Below, one piece after another: positions 53,546-62,921 of a stretch of 64,000 bases of DNA. Source of the DNA: Simplicispira metamorpha. GTDB lineage: Bacteria; Pseudomonadota; Gammaproteobacteria; Burkholderiales; Burkholderiaceae_C. Made by a program: the position numbers and the translations under genes. The stretch's first letter is position 1. Every line of letters begins with the position of its first letter. The DNA lies in the NCBI RefSeq assembly GCF_004341365.1, contig NZ_SLXH01000025.1, forward strand, positions 1 to 64,000, read 5' to 3'. The notes beneath the pieces were generated by a model. The model was given only the letters and a program-made list of their open reading frames with translations, was not told the origin of the DNA and made no database searches.

Positions 53546-54025
53546 CTACAAAAAGCGCTCCAGCAGACGGCGTGAATGGCGGTCCAGTGCCAGGGTGTCG
53601 GGCACCTTGTATTGCAGGCCATCGCTGCCGGTGATGAGCAAGCGGGTGCGGCCGCTGAGGCGGCGGATATCTTCCTCGGCCTTGAGCACCAGCTGCGTGG
53701 CGCCCCGGTCGGTCTGCACCGTCCAGGTGCTGGGCGTGGAGAACCCGGACACGGCGATGATTTTCTCGATGGTGGGCACAAACTCGCGCACGGCCAGTTC
53801 TTCTTCGATCAGGGTGCGTGCGGAGGCAGGCACATCGGCCAGACGCTCAATCCAGAGCAGCTCGTGGCCATCGCTGCCGACCAGGGAGAGCCCTTCGCCG
53901 GGCGCAGCAATCGGGAAGGCGCGTACCGGCAGCACGCCCGCGTGCTCGGTGCCGTCAGGCAGGGTAAGCACCAGACGGCCATGGGCGTTGCGGTGCAGTG
54001 GCAGGGAGAAAGACGTATCGGACAT
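53546..54025 (-). CDS. DUF1854 family protein, cyanophycin-associated
   Basis: Protein of 159 residues. Conserved parts are RNAHGRLVLTLPDGTEHAGV, SLVGSDGHELLWIERLADVP and VLKAEEDIRRLSGRTRLLIT. Its N-terminal half resembles in pattern the N-terminus of the ABC transporter encoded 20 bp upstream (ADG/DGTEW and DQRLL-type strands), and the two families are known to travel together beside cyanophycin synthetase genes. It is probably an accessory of that transporter; the molecular role is unknown. Confidence 0.85.
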   Translation of the reverse strand: MSDTSFSLPLHRNAHGRLVLTLPDGTEHAGVLPVRAFPIAAPGEGLSLVGSDGHELLWIERLADVPASARTLIEEELAVREFVPTIEKIIAVSGFSTPSTWTVQTDRGATQLVLKAEEDIRRLSGRTRLLITGSDGLQYKVPDTLALDRHSRRLLERFL

Positions 54026-54045
54026 GGTGGGGTGCCTTGCGGGTT

Positions 54046-56436
54046 TCAGGGGTTGCCTGCGGGATGGGCCGAGTGCAGCAAGCCGCTGTCCACCAAAATC
54101 CCGGCGGCCTGTGCGTCTTCTTCGGCGCGGCGCGCCTGGGCTTCGTACAGCCGCCAGTAGGCGCCCTGTTTTTCCATCAGTTCGTCGTGCGGACCCACTT
54201 CAACGACTTCACCACGGTCCATCACCACCAGGCGGTCGGCCTTGCGCAGTGTGGACAGGCGGTGGGCAATGGCGATGGTGGTGCGGCCCTGCACCAGGTT
54301 GTCCAGCGCTTTCTGGATTTCTTTCTCGGTCTCGGTATCGACAGCGGAGGTGGCCTCGTCCAGGATCAGGATGCGCGGGTCAATCAAGAGCGCGCGGGCA
54401 ATGCTGATGCGCTGGCGCTCGCCGCCCGACAGGCCCTGGCCGCGCTCGCCCACCAGACTGTCGTAGCCGTGCGGCAGGCGCAGGATGAACTCGTGCGCGT
54501 GGGCCGCGCGGGCGGCTGCCACGATCTCGGCGCGCGTGGCCTCGGGTTTGCCATAGGCGATGTTTTCGGCGATGGTGCCAAAGAACAGAAATGGCTCTTG
54601 CAGCACCAGGCCAATGTGGCGCCGGTAGTCGCTCACGGCCATGCGGCGGATGTCGATGCCATCGACCTGGATGGAGCCCTCGCTCACATCGTAAAAACGG
54701 CAGATCAGGTTCACCAGCGTGCTTTTGCCCGAGCCGCTGTGGCCCACCAGGCCGATCATCTCGCCGGGGCGAATGTCCAGCTCCAGCCCCTTGATGACCG
54801 AGCGGCTGCCGTAGCGAAAGCCCAGATTGCGCAGGCCGATGGCGCCCTGCACCTTGTCCACCTTCACGGGCTGGGCCGGGTCGGGCACGTTGCTGACGTG
54901 GTCGAGGATGTCAAAAATGCGCTTGGCCCCGGCAGCGGCCTTTTGCGTGACCGACACGATGCGGCTCATCGAGTCGAGTCGGCCATAAAAGCGCCCGATG
55001 TAGGCGATGAAGGCCGTGAGCACGCCCACCGTGATCTGGCTCTTGGACACCAGCCAGATGCCAAAGCCCCAGACCACCAGCAGGCCGATTTCGGTCAGCA
55101 GCGAGACGGTGGGCGTGAACAGGCTCCAGGTGCGGTTGAGCTTGTCGTTGACCTCCAGGTTGTGCTGGTTGGCGTCGTGGAAACGCTGGGCCTCGCGCTT
55201 TTCCTGGGCAAAGGCCTTGACCACGCGGATGCCGGGGATGGTGTCGGCCAGCACGTTGGTCACTTCCGACCAGACGCGGTCGATTTTTTCAAAACCGGTG
55301 CGCAGGCGGTCGCGCACGGTGTGGATCATCCAGCCGATGAAGGGCAACGGCACCAGCGTGACCAGCGCCAGCCAGGGGTTGATGCTGAACAAAATGGCCG
55401 CCGTCATGCAGATCATCAGCACGTCGGTGATGAAGTCGAGGGCGTGCAGCGACAGGAATACGTTGATGCGGTCGGTCTCGGAGCCTATGCGCGCCATCAG
55501 GTCGCCGGTGCGCTTGCCGCCAAAGTAGTCCAGTGACAGCTTGAGCAAATGCTCGTAGGTGGTGGTGCGCAAATCGGCACCAATGCGCTCGGACACCAGC
55601 GCCAGGATGTAGGTGCGCGCCCAGCCCAAGCCCCAGGCGGCCAGCGCCGACAGCAGCAGCCCGCCCAGGTACATCAGCACCAGAGCCGGGTCAATCTGCT
55701 GGCCGTTCTGGAACGGGATCAGGATGTCGTCCATCAGCGGAATGGTCAGGTACGGCGGCACCAGCGTAGCCGCCGTGGAAGCCAGCGTGAGGCCAAACCC
55801 GGCAGCCAGCTGCCAACGGTAAGGGTGGGCAAAACGCCACAGGCGCAGCAGCACCCAGGTCGAGGTTTGGGGCCGCTGGGCGCGGGCGCAGGCCGGGCAC
55901 TCGTCGCTGTCCGGGGGCAGCGGGGTGTGGCAGCTGGGGCACAGGGGCGCTGTCTGCTCGTCATCGGCAGAGACCGCACCGGGTTGCAAGCGCTGCAATT
56001 GGCGCTCAAAGCGCTGCACCAGCCGCAGGGCCTGGGCCTGCGCGCCCAAGGTGAAGCGCCACAACGCCAGGCGCTGGCGGGCATCGTGCAGCTCCAGCGT
56101 ACCGACGCCACCGTGGTCGATCAGGCGCAGCTCCAGGCCCGGGGCCAGAGGCCACTGGCGCAGGCCCGGCCCCTGCGGGTCAGCGTCCATGCGCGAGAGC
56201 AAGCGCTGGTCGGTGAGCACAATCTGGCCCGTCTGGAAACGCAGGTCAGCGCTCAGGTCAACCGCCAGCGCCTCCAGCACGTTTTCGTGGGGAGCGAGCA
56301 CGGCTCGCCACTCGGTCCCGTCGGGGCCTGTCAAGACACCCGAAGCATTCACAGGAAGATGTTGCATGTTGGTTTGTATTTCCGCTACCGGCGGCATACT
56401 GCAAAGGCCCGCGCGGGAGTGCGGATTCTCTCCCAT
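54046..56436 (-). CDS. cyanophycin-associated ABC transporter with N-terminal zinc ribbon
   Basis: Exporter-type half transporter of up to 796 residues. An N-terminal beta-rich domain (about 25-150) precedes a zinc ribbon with Cys166, Cys169, Cys180 and Cys183 (CPSC and CPAC). Then come six membrane spans of ABC_membrane type, and an ATPase domain with Walker A GHSGSGKSTLVNL, signature LSGGERQRISIARAL and Walker B ILILDEATSAVD. GGAGG lies 5 bp before the ATG at 56436; ATGs at 56397 and 56367 are alternatives. It is divergent from cphA'. It may move cyanophycin-derived peptides or a signal (inference). Confidence 0.88.
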   Translation of the reverse strand: MGENPHSRAGLCSMPPVAEIQTNMQHLPVNASGVLTGPDGTEWRAVLAPHENVLEALAVDLSADLRFQTGQIVLTDQRLLSRMDADPQGPGLRQWPLAPGLELRLIDHGGVGTLELHDARQRLALWRFTLGAQAQALRLVQRFERQLQRLQPGAVSADDEQTAPLCPSCHTPLPPDSDECPACARAQRPQTSTWVLLRLWRFAHPYRWQLAAGFGLTLASTAATLVPPYLTIPLMDDILIPFQNGQQIDPALVLMYLGGLLLSALAAWGLGWARTYILALVSERIGADLRTTTYEHLLKLSLDYFGGKRTGDLMARIGSETDRINVFLSLHALDFITDVLMICMTAAILFSINPWLALVTLVPLPFIGWMIHTVRDRLRTGFEKIDRVWSEVTNVLADTIPGIRVVKAFAQEKREAQRFHDANQHNLEVNDKLNRTWSLFTPTVSLLTEIGLLVVWGFGIWLVSKSQITVGVLTAFIAYIGRFYGRLDSMSRIVSVTQKAAAGAKRIFDILDHVSNVPDPAQPVKVDKVQGAIGLRNLGFRYGSRSVIKGLELDIRPGEMIGLVGHSGSGKSTLVNLICRFYDVSEGSIQVDGIDIRRMAVSDYRRHIGLVLQEPFLFFGTIAENIAYGKPEATRAEIVAAARAAHAHEFILRLPHGYDSLVGERGQGLSGGERQRISIARALLIDPRILILDEATSAVDTETEKEIQKALDNLVQGRTTIAIAHRLSTLRKADRLVVMDRGEVVEVGPHDELMEKQGAYWRLYEAQARRAEEDAQAAGILVDSGLLHSAHPAGNP

Positions 56437-56566
56437 CGGGGCCTCCGGGCAGGGGCCGATCCCCGCTTAACGCACACACCGCACCGCGCGCTGACACCTG
56501 CCAGCGCGCACAATGAACCACCCTCTTCCCCGCAAGGGCCGTCACACCCCTTACCCGCTGCAACCC

Positions 56567-58786
56567 ATGGCGAAATTCAACGACATCCAACTGCTGCGCA
56601 TCAACTACCTGCGCGGCCCCAACATCTGGACTTACCGCCCTGTGCTGGAAGTCTGGCTCGATCTGGGCGCCCTCGAAGACCACCCCTCCCACCAGATTCC
56701 CGGCTTCAATGACCGCCTCACGGCCTGGTTGCCCGCACTGGTCGAGCACCACTGCGGCGTGGGCGAGCGCGGCGGCTTCTTGCAGCGCCTGCAAGAGGGC
56801 ACCTGGTGCGGCCACGTGCTGGAGCACATCGTCATCGAGCTGCTGAACCTGGCAGGCATGCCCACCGGCTTTGGCCAAACGCGCAGCACCTCGCAGCACG
56901 GCGTCTACCGCATGGTGTTCCGCGCCCGTGAAGAACAAGTGGCGCGCGTGGCGCTGGAGTGCGGCCACCGCCTGATCATGGCCGCCATCAACGACGAACC
57001 CTTTGACGTGGCCGCCGCCGTGGCGCGCGTGCGCACCGAGGTCGATGACCGCTACCTCGGCCCAAGCACGGCCTGCATCGTCACGGCAGCGGGCGACCGG
57101 GGCATTCCGCACATCCGCCTCAACGATGGCAATCTGGTGCAACTGGGCTACGGCGCCCGCCAGCGGCGCATCTGGACGGCCGAGTCCGAATACACCAGCG
57201 CCATTGCCGAAGGCATTGCCAGCGACAAAGACCTGACCAAAAGCCTGCTCAAAGCCTGCGGCGTGCCCATCCCCGAGGGCCAGGTGGTGGCCACGCCCGA
57301 AGAAGCCTGGGAGGCCGCTCAGGACATCGGCCTGCCGGTGGTGGTCAAGCCCTCCAATGGCAACCACGGGCGCGGCGTGACCCTGGACCTGCGTCGGCGC
57401 GAAGAAATTGAAGCGGCCTGGCACGTGGCCGAGCCCGAGGGGCGCGAGGTGATGGTCGAGCGCTTCATCCCCGGCGACGAACACCGCCTGCTGGTGGTGG
57501 GCGGCAAGGTGGTGGCGGCGGCGCGCGGCGAGGTGCTGTGCATCACCGGCAACGGCCAATCCACCGTGGCAGAACTGATCGCCACCCAGCTCAACTCCGA
57601 CCCGCGCCGGGGCTACGAAGAGGAATATCCCCTCGAAATCATCGACGTGGCCACCGACGCCAAGGTGCAGCTCGAACTCAAGCGCCAAGACCTGAGCGCC
57701 GACGCCGTGCCCGCTGCGGGCCAGCAGGTGGTGGTGCAGCGCAACGGCAACGTGGCCGTGGACTGCACCGACGACGTTCACCCCGAGGTGGCCTACATCG
57801 CCCAACTGGCGGCCAAGGTGGTGGGCCTGGACATTGCGGGCATCGACATGGTGGCGCAAGACATCTCCAAGCCGCTGCACACCCAGGGTGGTGCGATTGT
57901 GGAAGTCAACGCTGGCCCTGGCCTGCTGATGCACCTCAAGCCCGCCGAGGGCGCGCCCCGCCCCGTGGGCCAGGCCATTGCAGAACACCTGTTCCCCATC
58001 GACGACGCCCAAGGCGGCGACGAGGCCGGGCGCATTCCGGTGGTGGGCGTGGCGGGCACCCGGGACGCCTCCACCATCGCCCGCCTGGTGGCCTGGCTGC
58101 TGCACCTGGGCGGGCACTACACCGGCCTGGCCTGCAAAGACGGCATGTTCATGAACGAGCGCTGCGTGGACACCCGCGACAGCGCCCACTGGGCGGGCGC
58201 ACACCGCCTGCTGATGAGCCAGATGGTGCAGGCCGCCGTGATCGAGAACGACGCCCGCACCATCCTGCGCGATGGCCTGGCCTATGACCGCTGCACCGTG
58301 GGCGTGGTCACCGACATGGACGGTTTTGACACCCTGGCCGATTTCGACATCCAGACCCCCGAGCAAATGGCCAAGGTGATGCGCACCCAGGTCGATGTGG
58401 TGCTGCCCAGCGGGGCCGCCGTGCTCAACGCTGCCGAGCCCGAAGTGGCCGACCTGGCCCGGCTGTGCGATGGCGCCGTCATCCTCTACGCCACCGACCC
58501 CGACCTGCCCGCCATCACCGCGCACCGCGCCAACGACCACGGCCGCGCCGTGCTGGTGCGCGGCGGCCACGTCGTGCTGGCCACCGGCAGCAGCGAAAAA
58601 TCCCTGGGCGCGCTCGATCGCCTGGGCTTTGGCCGCGACACGCCCAACGTCCACACGCTGCTGGCGGCCATCGGTGCGGCCTGGGCGCTGGACATTGCCC
58701 CCGACCTGATCGCCGCAGGCATCAAGACCTTCGAGCCCCAAGTGCCCGCTGTCGGCGGCGCACGCACCCCTGTTCTTCCCCTTTGA
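56567..58786 (+). CDS. CphA'-type cyanophycin synthetase paralogue
   Basis: Protein of 739 residues related to cyanophycin synthetase: N-terminal domain (INYLRGPNIWTYRPVLEVWL), ATP-grasp domain (PVVVKPSNGNHGRGVTLDLR, IVEVNAGPGLLMHLKP) and Mur-ligase-like C-terminal domain. In the Mur domain the P-loop expected as GTNGKTTT reads GTRDAST (residues 497-503), so the Lys that binds ATP is absent, while the flanking fold is kept. The ATP-grasp site, which adds aspartate, looks complete. It is 20 bp upstream of cphA and cotranscribed. It may act as a partner or a primer-extending enzyme (inference). Confidence 0.88.
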   Translation: MAKFNDIQLLRINYLRGPNIWTYRPVLEVWLDLGALEDHPSHQIPGFNDRLTAWLPALVEHHCGVGERGGFLQRLQEGTWCGHVLEHIVIELLNLAGMPTGFGQTRSTSQHGVYRMVFRAREEQVARVALECGHRLIMAAINDEPFDVAAAVARVRTEVDDRYLGPSTACIVTAAGDRGIPHIRLNDGNLVQLGYGARQRRIWTAESEYTSAIAEGIASDKDLTKSLLKACGVPIPEGQVVATPEEAWEAAQDIGLPVVVKPSNGNHGRGVTLDLRRREEIEAAWHVAEPEGREVMVERFIPGDEHRLLVVGGKVVAAARGEVLCITGNGQSTVAELIATQLNSDPRRGYEEEYPLEIIDVATDAKVQLELKRQDLSADAVPAAGQQVVVQRNGNVAVDCTDDVHPEVAYIAQLAAKVVGLDIAGIDMVAQDISKPLHTQGGAIVEVNAGPGLLMHLKPAEGAPRPVGQAIAEHLFPIDDAQGGDEAGRIPVVGVAGTRDASTIARLVAWLLHLGGHYTGLACKDGMFMNERCVDTRDSAHWAGAHRLLMSQMVQAAVIENDARTILRDGLAYDRCTVGVVTDMDGFDTLADFDIQTPEQMAKVMRTQVDVVLPSGAAVLNAAEPEVADLARLCDGAVILYATDPDLPAITAHRANDHGRAVLVRGGHVVLATGSSEKSLGALDRLGFGRDTPNVHTLLAAIGAAWALDIAPDLIAAGIKTFEPQVPAVGGARTPVLPL

Positions 58787-58806
58787 GCCGCCCGAAAGAC
58801 ACCCCC

Positions 58807-61374
58807 ATGGACGTATCCCGCATCCGGGCCCTGCGCGGCCCCAACCTCTGGAGCCGCAACACCGCCATCGAGGCCGTTGTAGCCTGTGCCCCCCACGAGC
58901 GCGCCATGGCGCAAATCACCGGTTTTGAAGCCCGGCTGCGCGCCCTGTTCCCCGCCATCGGCACGCTGCACCCCGAGGGCAGCGACAGCGACATCTCGCT
59001 GGCCCACGTACTGCAATCGGCTGCGCTGGCGCTGCAAGCGCAGGCGGGCTGCCAAGTCACCTTCAGCCGCACTGCCGCCACCCACGACGCTGGCGTGTAC
59101 CAGGTCATCGTCGAATACACCGAAGAAGCCGTGGGCCGCCAGGCCTTTGCCGACGCGCAGGCGCTGATCCAGGCCGCCCTGGACGGCGGCAGCTTTGACA
59201 GCAACGCCGTGGTCGCCAGCCTGCGTGAATTGGACGAAGACGAGCGCCTGGGCCCCAGCACCGGCGCCATCGTCGAGGCCGCTGCCGCGCGCGGTATTCC
59301 GTGGCGCCGCCTCACCCAGGGCAGCCTGGTGCAGTTTGGCTGGGGCAGCAAGCAGCGGCGCATCCAGGCCGCTGAAATCGACGCCACCAGCGCCGTAGCC
59401 GAATCCATCGCCCAGGACAAAGACCTGACCAAGCGCCTGCTGCACGCCGCCGGTGTGCCCGTGCCCCTGGGCCGCCCGGTCGAGAGCCTGGACGATGCCT
59501 GGGCCGTGGCCCTGGAAGTGGGCCTGCCCGTGGTGGTCAAGCCGCAAGACGGCAACCAGGGCAAGGGCGTCACGGTCAACATCACCGAGCGCGCGCAACT
59601 CGAAGACGCCTACCGCGTGGCCGAGGAGTACGGCACGGTGATGGTCGAGCGCTTTTTGCCCGGCCACGATTTCCGCCTGCTGGTGGTGGGCGACCAGCTG
59701 GTCGCCGCCGCCCGGCGCGAGCCGCCGCAGGTGCTGGGCGACGACATCCACACCGTGCGCGAACTGGTCGATCTGGTCAACCTCGACCCACGCCGGGGCG
59801 AGGGCCACGCCACATCGCTGACCAAAATCCGCCTCGATGACATAGCCATCGCGCGCCTGGCCGCACAGGGTTTGAGCCCCGAATCCGTGCCCGCCAAAGG
59901 CCAGCGCGTGGTGCTGCGCAACAACGCCAACCTGTCCACTGGCGGCACCGCCACCGACGTGACCGACGACGTTCACCCCGACCTGGCCGCGCGCGCCGTG
60001 GCGGCGGCGCAAATGATCGGCCTGCACATTTGCGGCGTCGATCTGGTCTGCGAGAGCGTGCTGCACCCCATCGAAGAACAAGGCGGCGGCATCGTGGAAG
60101 TGAACGCCGCCCCCGGCCTGCGCATGCACCTGGCGCCCAGCTACGGCAAGCCGCGCGCCGTGGGCACCGCCATGGTCAACGAAGTGTTTGCCCCTGGCCA
60201 GGACGGGCGCATCCCCGTGGTGGCCGTGACCGGCACCAACGGCAAAACCACCACCGCGCGCCTGATTGCCCACCTGTTTGCCGCCCAGGGCCTGCGCGTG
60301 GGCATGACCAACACCGACGGCGTGTACGTCAATGGCCGCCAGATTGACAGCGGCGACTGCTCGGGCCCGCGCAGCGCGCGCAACGTGCTGCTGCACCCCG
60401 AAGTCGATGCCGCCGTGTTTGAAACCGCGCGCGGCGGCATCCTGCGCGAGGGCCTGGGCTTTGACCGCTGCCAGGTTGCCGTGGTCACCAACATCGGTGA
60501 GGGCGACCACCTGGGCATGAACTACATCACCACCGTGGAAGACCTGGCCGTCTTGAAGCGCGTGATCGTGCAGAACGTGGCCCCCGATGGCTATGGCGTG
60601 CTCAACGCCGCCGACCCCATCGTGGCCGCCATGGCCCCGGCCTGCCCCGGCAAGATCATCTACTTTGCCGCCGACCGCCACCACCCGGTGATGGCCACGC
60701 ACCGCGCCCAAGGCAACCGCTCGGTGTACGTCGATGGCGACTCGGTGGTGGCCGCCGAAGGCTCGTGGCGCGAAACCATCCACCTGCGCGATGTGCCCAT
60801 CACGCGCAATGGCCGCATTGGTTTTCAGGTGGAAAACGTGATGGCCGCCGTGGCCGCCGCCTGGGGCGCGGGCCTGCCGTGGCAGACCATCCGCCGGGGC
60901 CTGTCGGGCTTTGTCAATGACAGCGACAACGCCCCTGGCCGCTTCAACGTGATGGATTACCGTGGCGCCACCGTCATTGCCGACTACGGCCACAACCCCG
61001 ACGCCATGCGCGCACTCGTGGCCGCTGTCGATGCCCTGCCTGGCAACCGCCGCAGCGTGGTCATCAGTGGCGCGGGCGACCGGCGCGACGAGGACATCCG
61101 CGCGCAAACCGTCATTTTGGGCAAGGCGTTTGACGACGTGATCCTGTACCAGGACGCCGCCCAGCGCGGGCGCGGCGACGGCGAGGTGATGGCGCTCCTG
61201 CGCGAGGGCCTGCAAGGCGCCACGCGCACGCGCCATGTGGAAGAAATCTACGGCGAGTTCACCGCCATCGACGCCGCGCTGGCACGCCTGCAACCGGGCG
61301 ACCTGTGCCTGGTGCTGGTCGATCAGGTCGAAGAGGCCCTGGCCCACCTGGCCCAGTGCTGTAGCCAGAACTGA
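58807..61374 (+). CDS. cphA: cyanophycin synthetase
   Basis: Full-length enzyme of 855 residues that makes multi-L-arginyl-poly-L-aspartate. It has the N-terminal domain with RALRGPNLWSRNTAIEAVVA, an ATP-grasp domain adding Asp (LPVVVKPQDGNQGKGVTVNI, IVEVNAAPGLRMHLAPSYGK), and a Mur-ligase-like domain adding Arg with an intact P-loop GTNGKTTT at about 476-483 and NVMDYRGATVIADYGHNPDA near 715. Cyanophycin stores nitrogen as intracellular granules. The ATG at 58807 is used; the frame extends upstream into cphA'. A terminator follows. No cyanophycinase gene is in the window. Confidence 0.95.
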   Translation: MDVSRIRALRGPNLWSRNTAIEAVVACAPHERAMAQITGFEARLRALFPAIGTLHPEGSDSDISLAHVLQSAALALQAQAGCQVTFSRTAATHDAGVYQVIVEYTEEAVGRQAFADAQALIQAALDGGSFDSNAVVASLRELDEDERLGPSTGAIVEAAAARGIPWRRLTQGSLVQFGWGSKQRRIQAAEIDATSAVAESIAQDKDLTKRLLHAAGVPVPLGRPVESLDDAWAVALEVGLPVVVKPQDGNQGKGVTVNITERAQLEDAYRVAEEYGTVMVERFLPGHDFRLLVVGDQLVAAARREPPQVLGDDIHTVRELVDLVNLDPRRGEGHATSLTKIRLDDIAIARLAAQGLSPESVPAKGQRVVLRNNANLSTGGTATDVTDDVHPDLAARAVAAAQMIGLHICGVDLVCESVLHPIEEQGGGIVEVNAAPGLRMHLAPSYGKPRAVGTAMVNEVFAPGQDGRIPVVAVTGTNGKTTTARLIAHLFAAQGLRVGMTNTDGVYVNGRQIDSGDCSGPRSARNVLLHPEVDAAVFETARGGILREGLGFDRCQVAVVTNIGEGDHLGMNYITTVEDLAVLKRVIVQNVAPDGYGVLNAADPIVAAMAPACPGKIIYFAADRHHPVMATHRAQGNRSVYVDGDSVVAAEGSWRETIHLRDVPITRNGRIGFQVENVMAAVAAAWGAGLPWQTIRRGLSGFVNDSDNAPGRFNVMDYRGATVIADYGHNPDAMRALVAAVDALPGNRRSVVISGAGDRRDEDIRAQTVILGKAFDDVILYQDAAQRGRGDGEVMALLREGLQGATRTRHVEEIYGEFTAIDAALARLQPGDLCLVLVDQVEEALAHLAQCCSQN

Positions 61375-61407
61375 GCACGCGCGCTGCCAGACCAGCGCCC
61401 GCCAGAC

Positions 61408-61442
61408 AAAAGCCCCCGGCGCTGCCAGCACCGGGGGCTTTA
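61408..61442. terminator. bidirectional terminator after cphA
   Basis: AGCCCCCGG and CCGGGGGCT form a perfect 9-bp stem around an 11-base loop, with a T run on the plus strand and AAAA on the other side. It ends cphA and may also stop the convergent binding-protein transcript. Confidence 0.9.
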
Positions 61443-61443
61443 C

Positions 61444-61505
61444 TATTGATTTGATAGCTGGTAGCGCTTACCCAGCAAGCGCCAGAGGCCGATTTGGCTT
61501 GAAAA
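61444..61505 (-). repeat. dispersed ~60-bp repeat, copy N (close to consensus)
   Basis: TTGATTTGATAGCTGGTAGC, then GCTTACCCAGCAAGCGCCAG and AGGCCGATTTGGCTTGAAAA. It is one of the most complete copies and shows the inner AGCGCTT/AAGCGC palindrome. Confidence 0.85.
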
Positions 61506-61520
61506 CCGTGGCGCGGCCAA

Positions 61521-62732
61521 TCACTTCTTGACCAGCGGGCAGCTCGAATCGGCCAGCGGCTTGAACGCAATCTGCGCGGGCACGGTGCTGATGGTTTTGT
61601 AATAGTCCCAAGGGCCTTTGGACTCCGAAGGCTTCTTCACCTGGAACAGGTACATGTCGTGTACCACGCGCCCGTCGGGACGGATGCTGGCGTTGCGCAT
61701 GATGGGGTCCTGGATGGGCAGCTCGCGCATCTTCTGCGCCACCACCTTGGAGTCATCGGTCTTGGCCGCAGCCACCGACTTGAGGTAGTGCAGCACGCTG
61801 GAATACACGCCCGCCTGCACCATGGTTGGCTTGTAGTTCTTGTGCAGCTTGGCAAAGCGCGCCGAGAAGGCCCGCGTCTGGTCATCCATGTCCCAGTAAA
61901 AGCCTTCCGAGAACATCAGCCCTTGCGCCACGTTCAGGCCCATGGAATGCACGTCGGTCAAAAACACCAGCAGCGCCGCCACGGTCTGGTCTTTGCCACC
62001 AATGCCGAACTCGCGCGCCACCTTGATGGCGTTGACCGTGTCCTGCCCGCCGTTGGCCAGGCCAATCACCTTGGCCTTGGAGCTTTGCGCTTGCAGCAGG
62101 AACGAAGAAAAATCGCTGGCATTGAGCGGGTGGCGCACGCTGCCCAGCACGTTGCCACCGTACGCTTTGACGATATCGCCCGCTTCTTTTTCCAGCGAAT
62201 GGCCAAACGCATAGTCCACGGTGACGAAGTACCACGACTTGGCGCCCGCGCGCGTCAGCGCCGCCGCAGGCCCGGCAGCCAGCGAGTAAGAGTCGAACAT
62301 CCAGTGAAAGCCGTTGGGCGCGCAATCTTCGTTGGTCAGGCGCGTGGTGGCCGGGCCGCTGTACAGCGCAATGCCGCCCTTGTCCTTGATGAGCTTTTGC
62401 ACCGCCAGGGCGCCCGCCGAGTTGGTCAGGTCGGCCAGCGCATCGACCTTGTCGCGCTCGAGCCACTCGCGCGCCTTGGTGGCGGCGATGTCGGCCTTGT
62501 TCTGGTGGTCCACGCTGATGACTTCGATGTTCATGCCCTTGCACTCGGCTTTGAGGCAGTCTTCAATGGCCATTTTGGCCGCCACCACCGAGCCCGCCCC
62601 GCCCATGCCCGAATACGGGCCCGACATGTCCGTCAGAACGCCCACTTTGACCACGCCATCCGAGATTTGCGCCTGGGCCAGGCCACACAAGGCCATGGCG
62701 GCCAGGGCCGTGACTTTTTTCATACCGTACAT
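61521..62732 (-). CDS. branched-chain amino acid type ABC transporter substrate-binding protein
   Basis: Periplasmic binding protein of 403 residues (LivJ/Peripla_BP_6 family). The signal peptide is KKVTALAAMALCGLAQA, the mature start is QISDGVVKVGVLTDMSGPYS, and the ligand lobe has FVTVDYAFGHSLEKEAGDIV. The ATG at 62732 follows CAGGAGACAGAGC. A cysteine pair (CLKAEC) sits in the mature N-terminal region. Permease and ATPase genes are not in view. In this family ligands range from amino acids to aromatic acids, so substrate is open. Confidence 0.9.
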   Translation of the reverse strand: MYGMKKVTALAAMALCGLAQAQISDGVVKVGVLTDMSGPYSGMGGAGSVVAAKMAIEDCLKAECKGMNIEVISVDHQNKADIAATKAREWLERDKVDALADLTNSAGALAVQKLIKDKGGIALYSGPATTRLTNEDCAPNGFHWMFDSYSLAAGPAAALTRAGAKSWYFVTVDYAFGHSLEKEAGDIVKAYGGNVLGSVRHPLNASDFSSFLLQAQSSKAKVIGLANGGQDTVNAIKVAREFGIGGKDQTVAALLVFLTDVHSMGLNVAQGLMFSEGFYWDMDDQTRAFSARFAKLHKNYKPTMVQAGVYSSVLHYLKSVAAAKTDDSKVVAQKMRELPIQDPIMRNASIRPDGRVVHDMYLFQVKKPSESKGPWDYYKTISTVPAQIAFKPLADSSCPLVKK

Positions 62733-62921
62733 GCTCTGTCTCCTGCTGGTTGTTATGCAAAACGCAGCCCCGGCGTGCGCCCGGGCTACCCGGTCACTGT
62801 AACGGCGCTTTGCAGCCCGCCAGCAACCCACCAGTGCAGGCGCACTTTGCAAATATGCACAGCGATGCCCGGCGATACACAACGTGGCCCAGCCCACAGC
62901 CTGCGGCACAATCGCCAGACC

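Noticed and set aside
56567-58786. CphA' as a decayed pseudogene of cphA
   Set aside because: The frame is intact over 739 residues, the ATP-grasp motifs are conserved and codon use is normal; only the Mur P-loop is changed, which points to a specialised paralogue.
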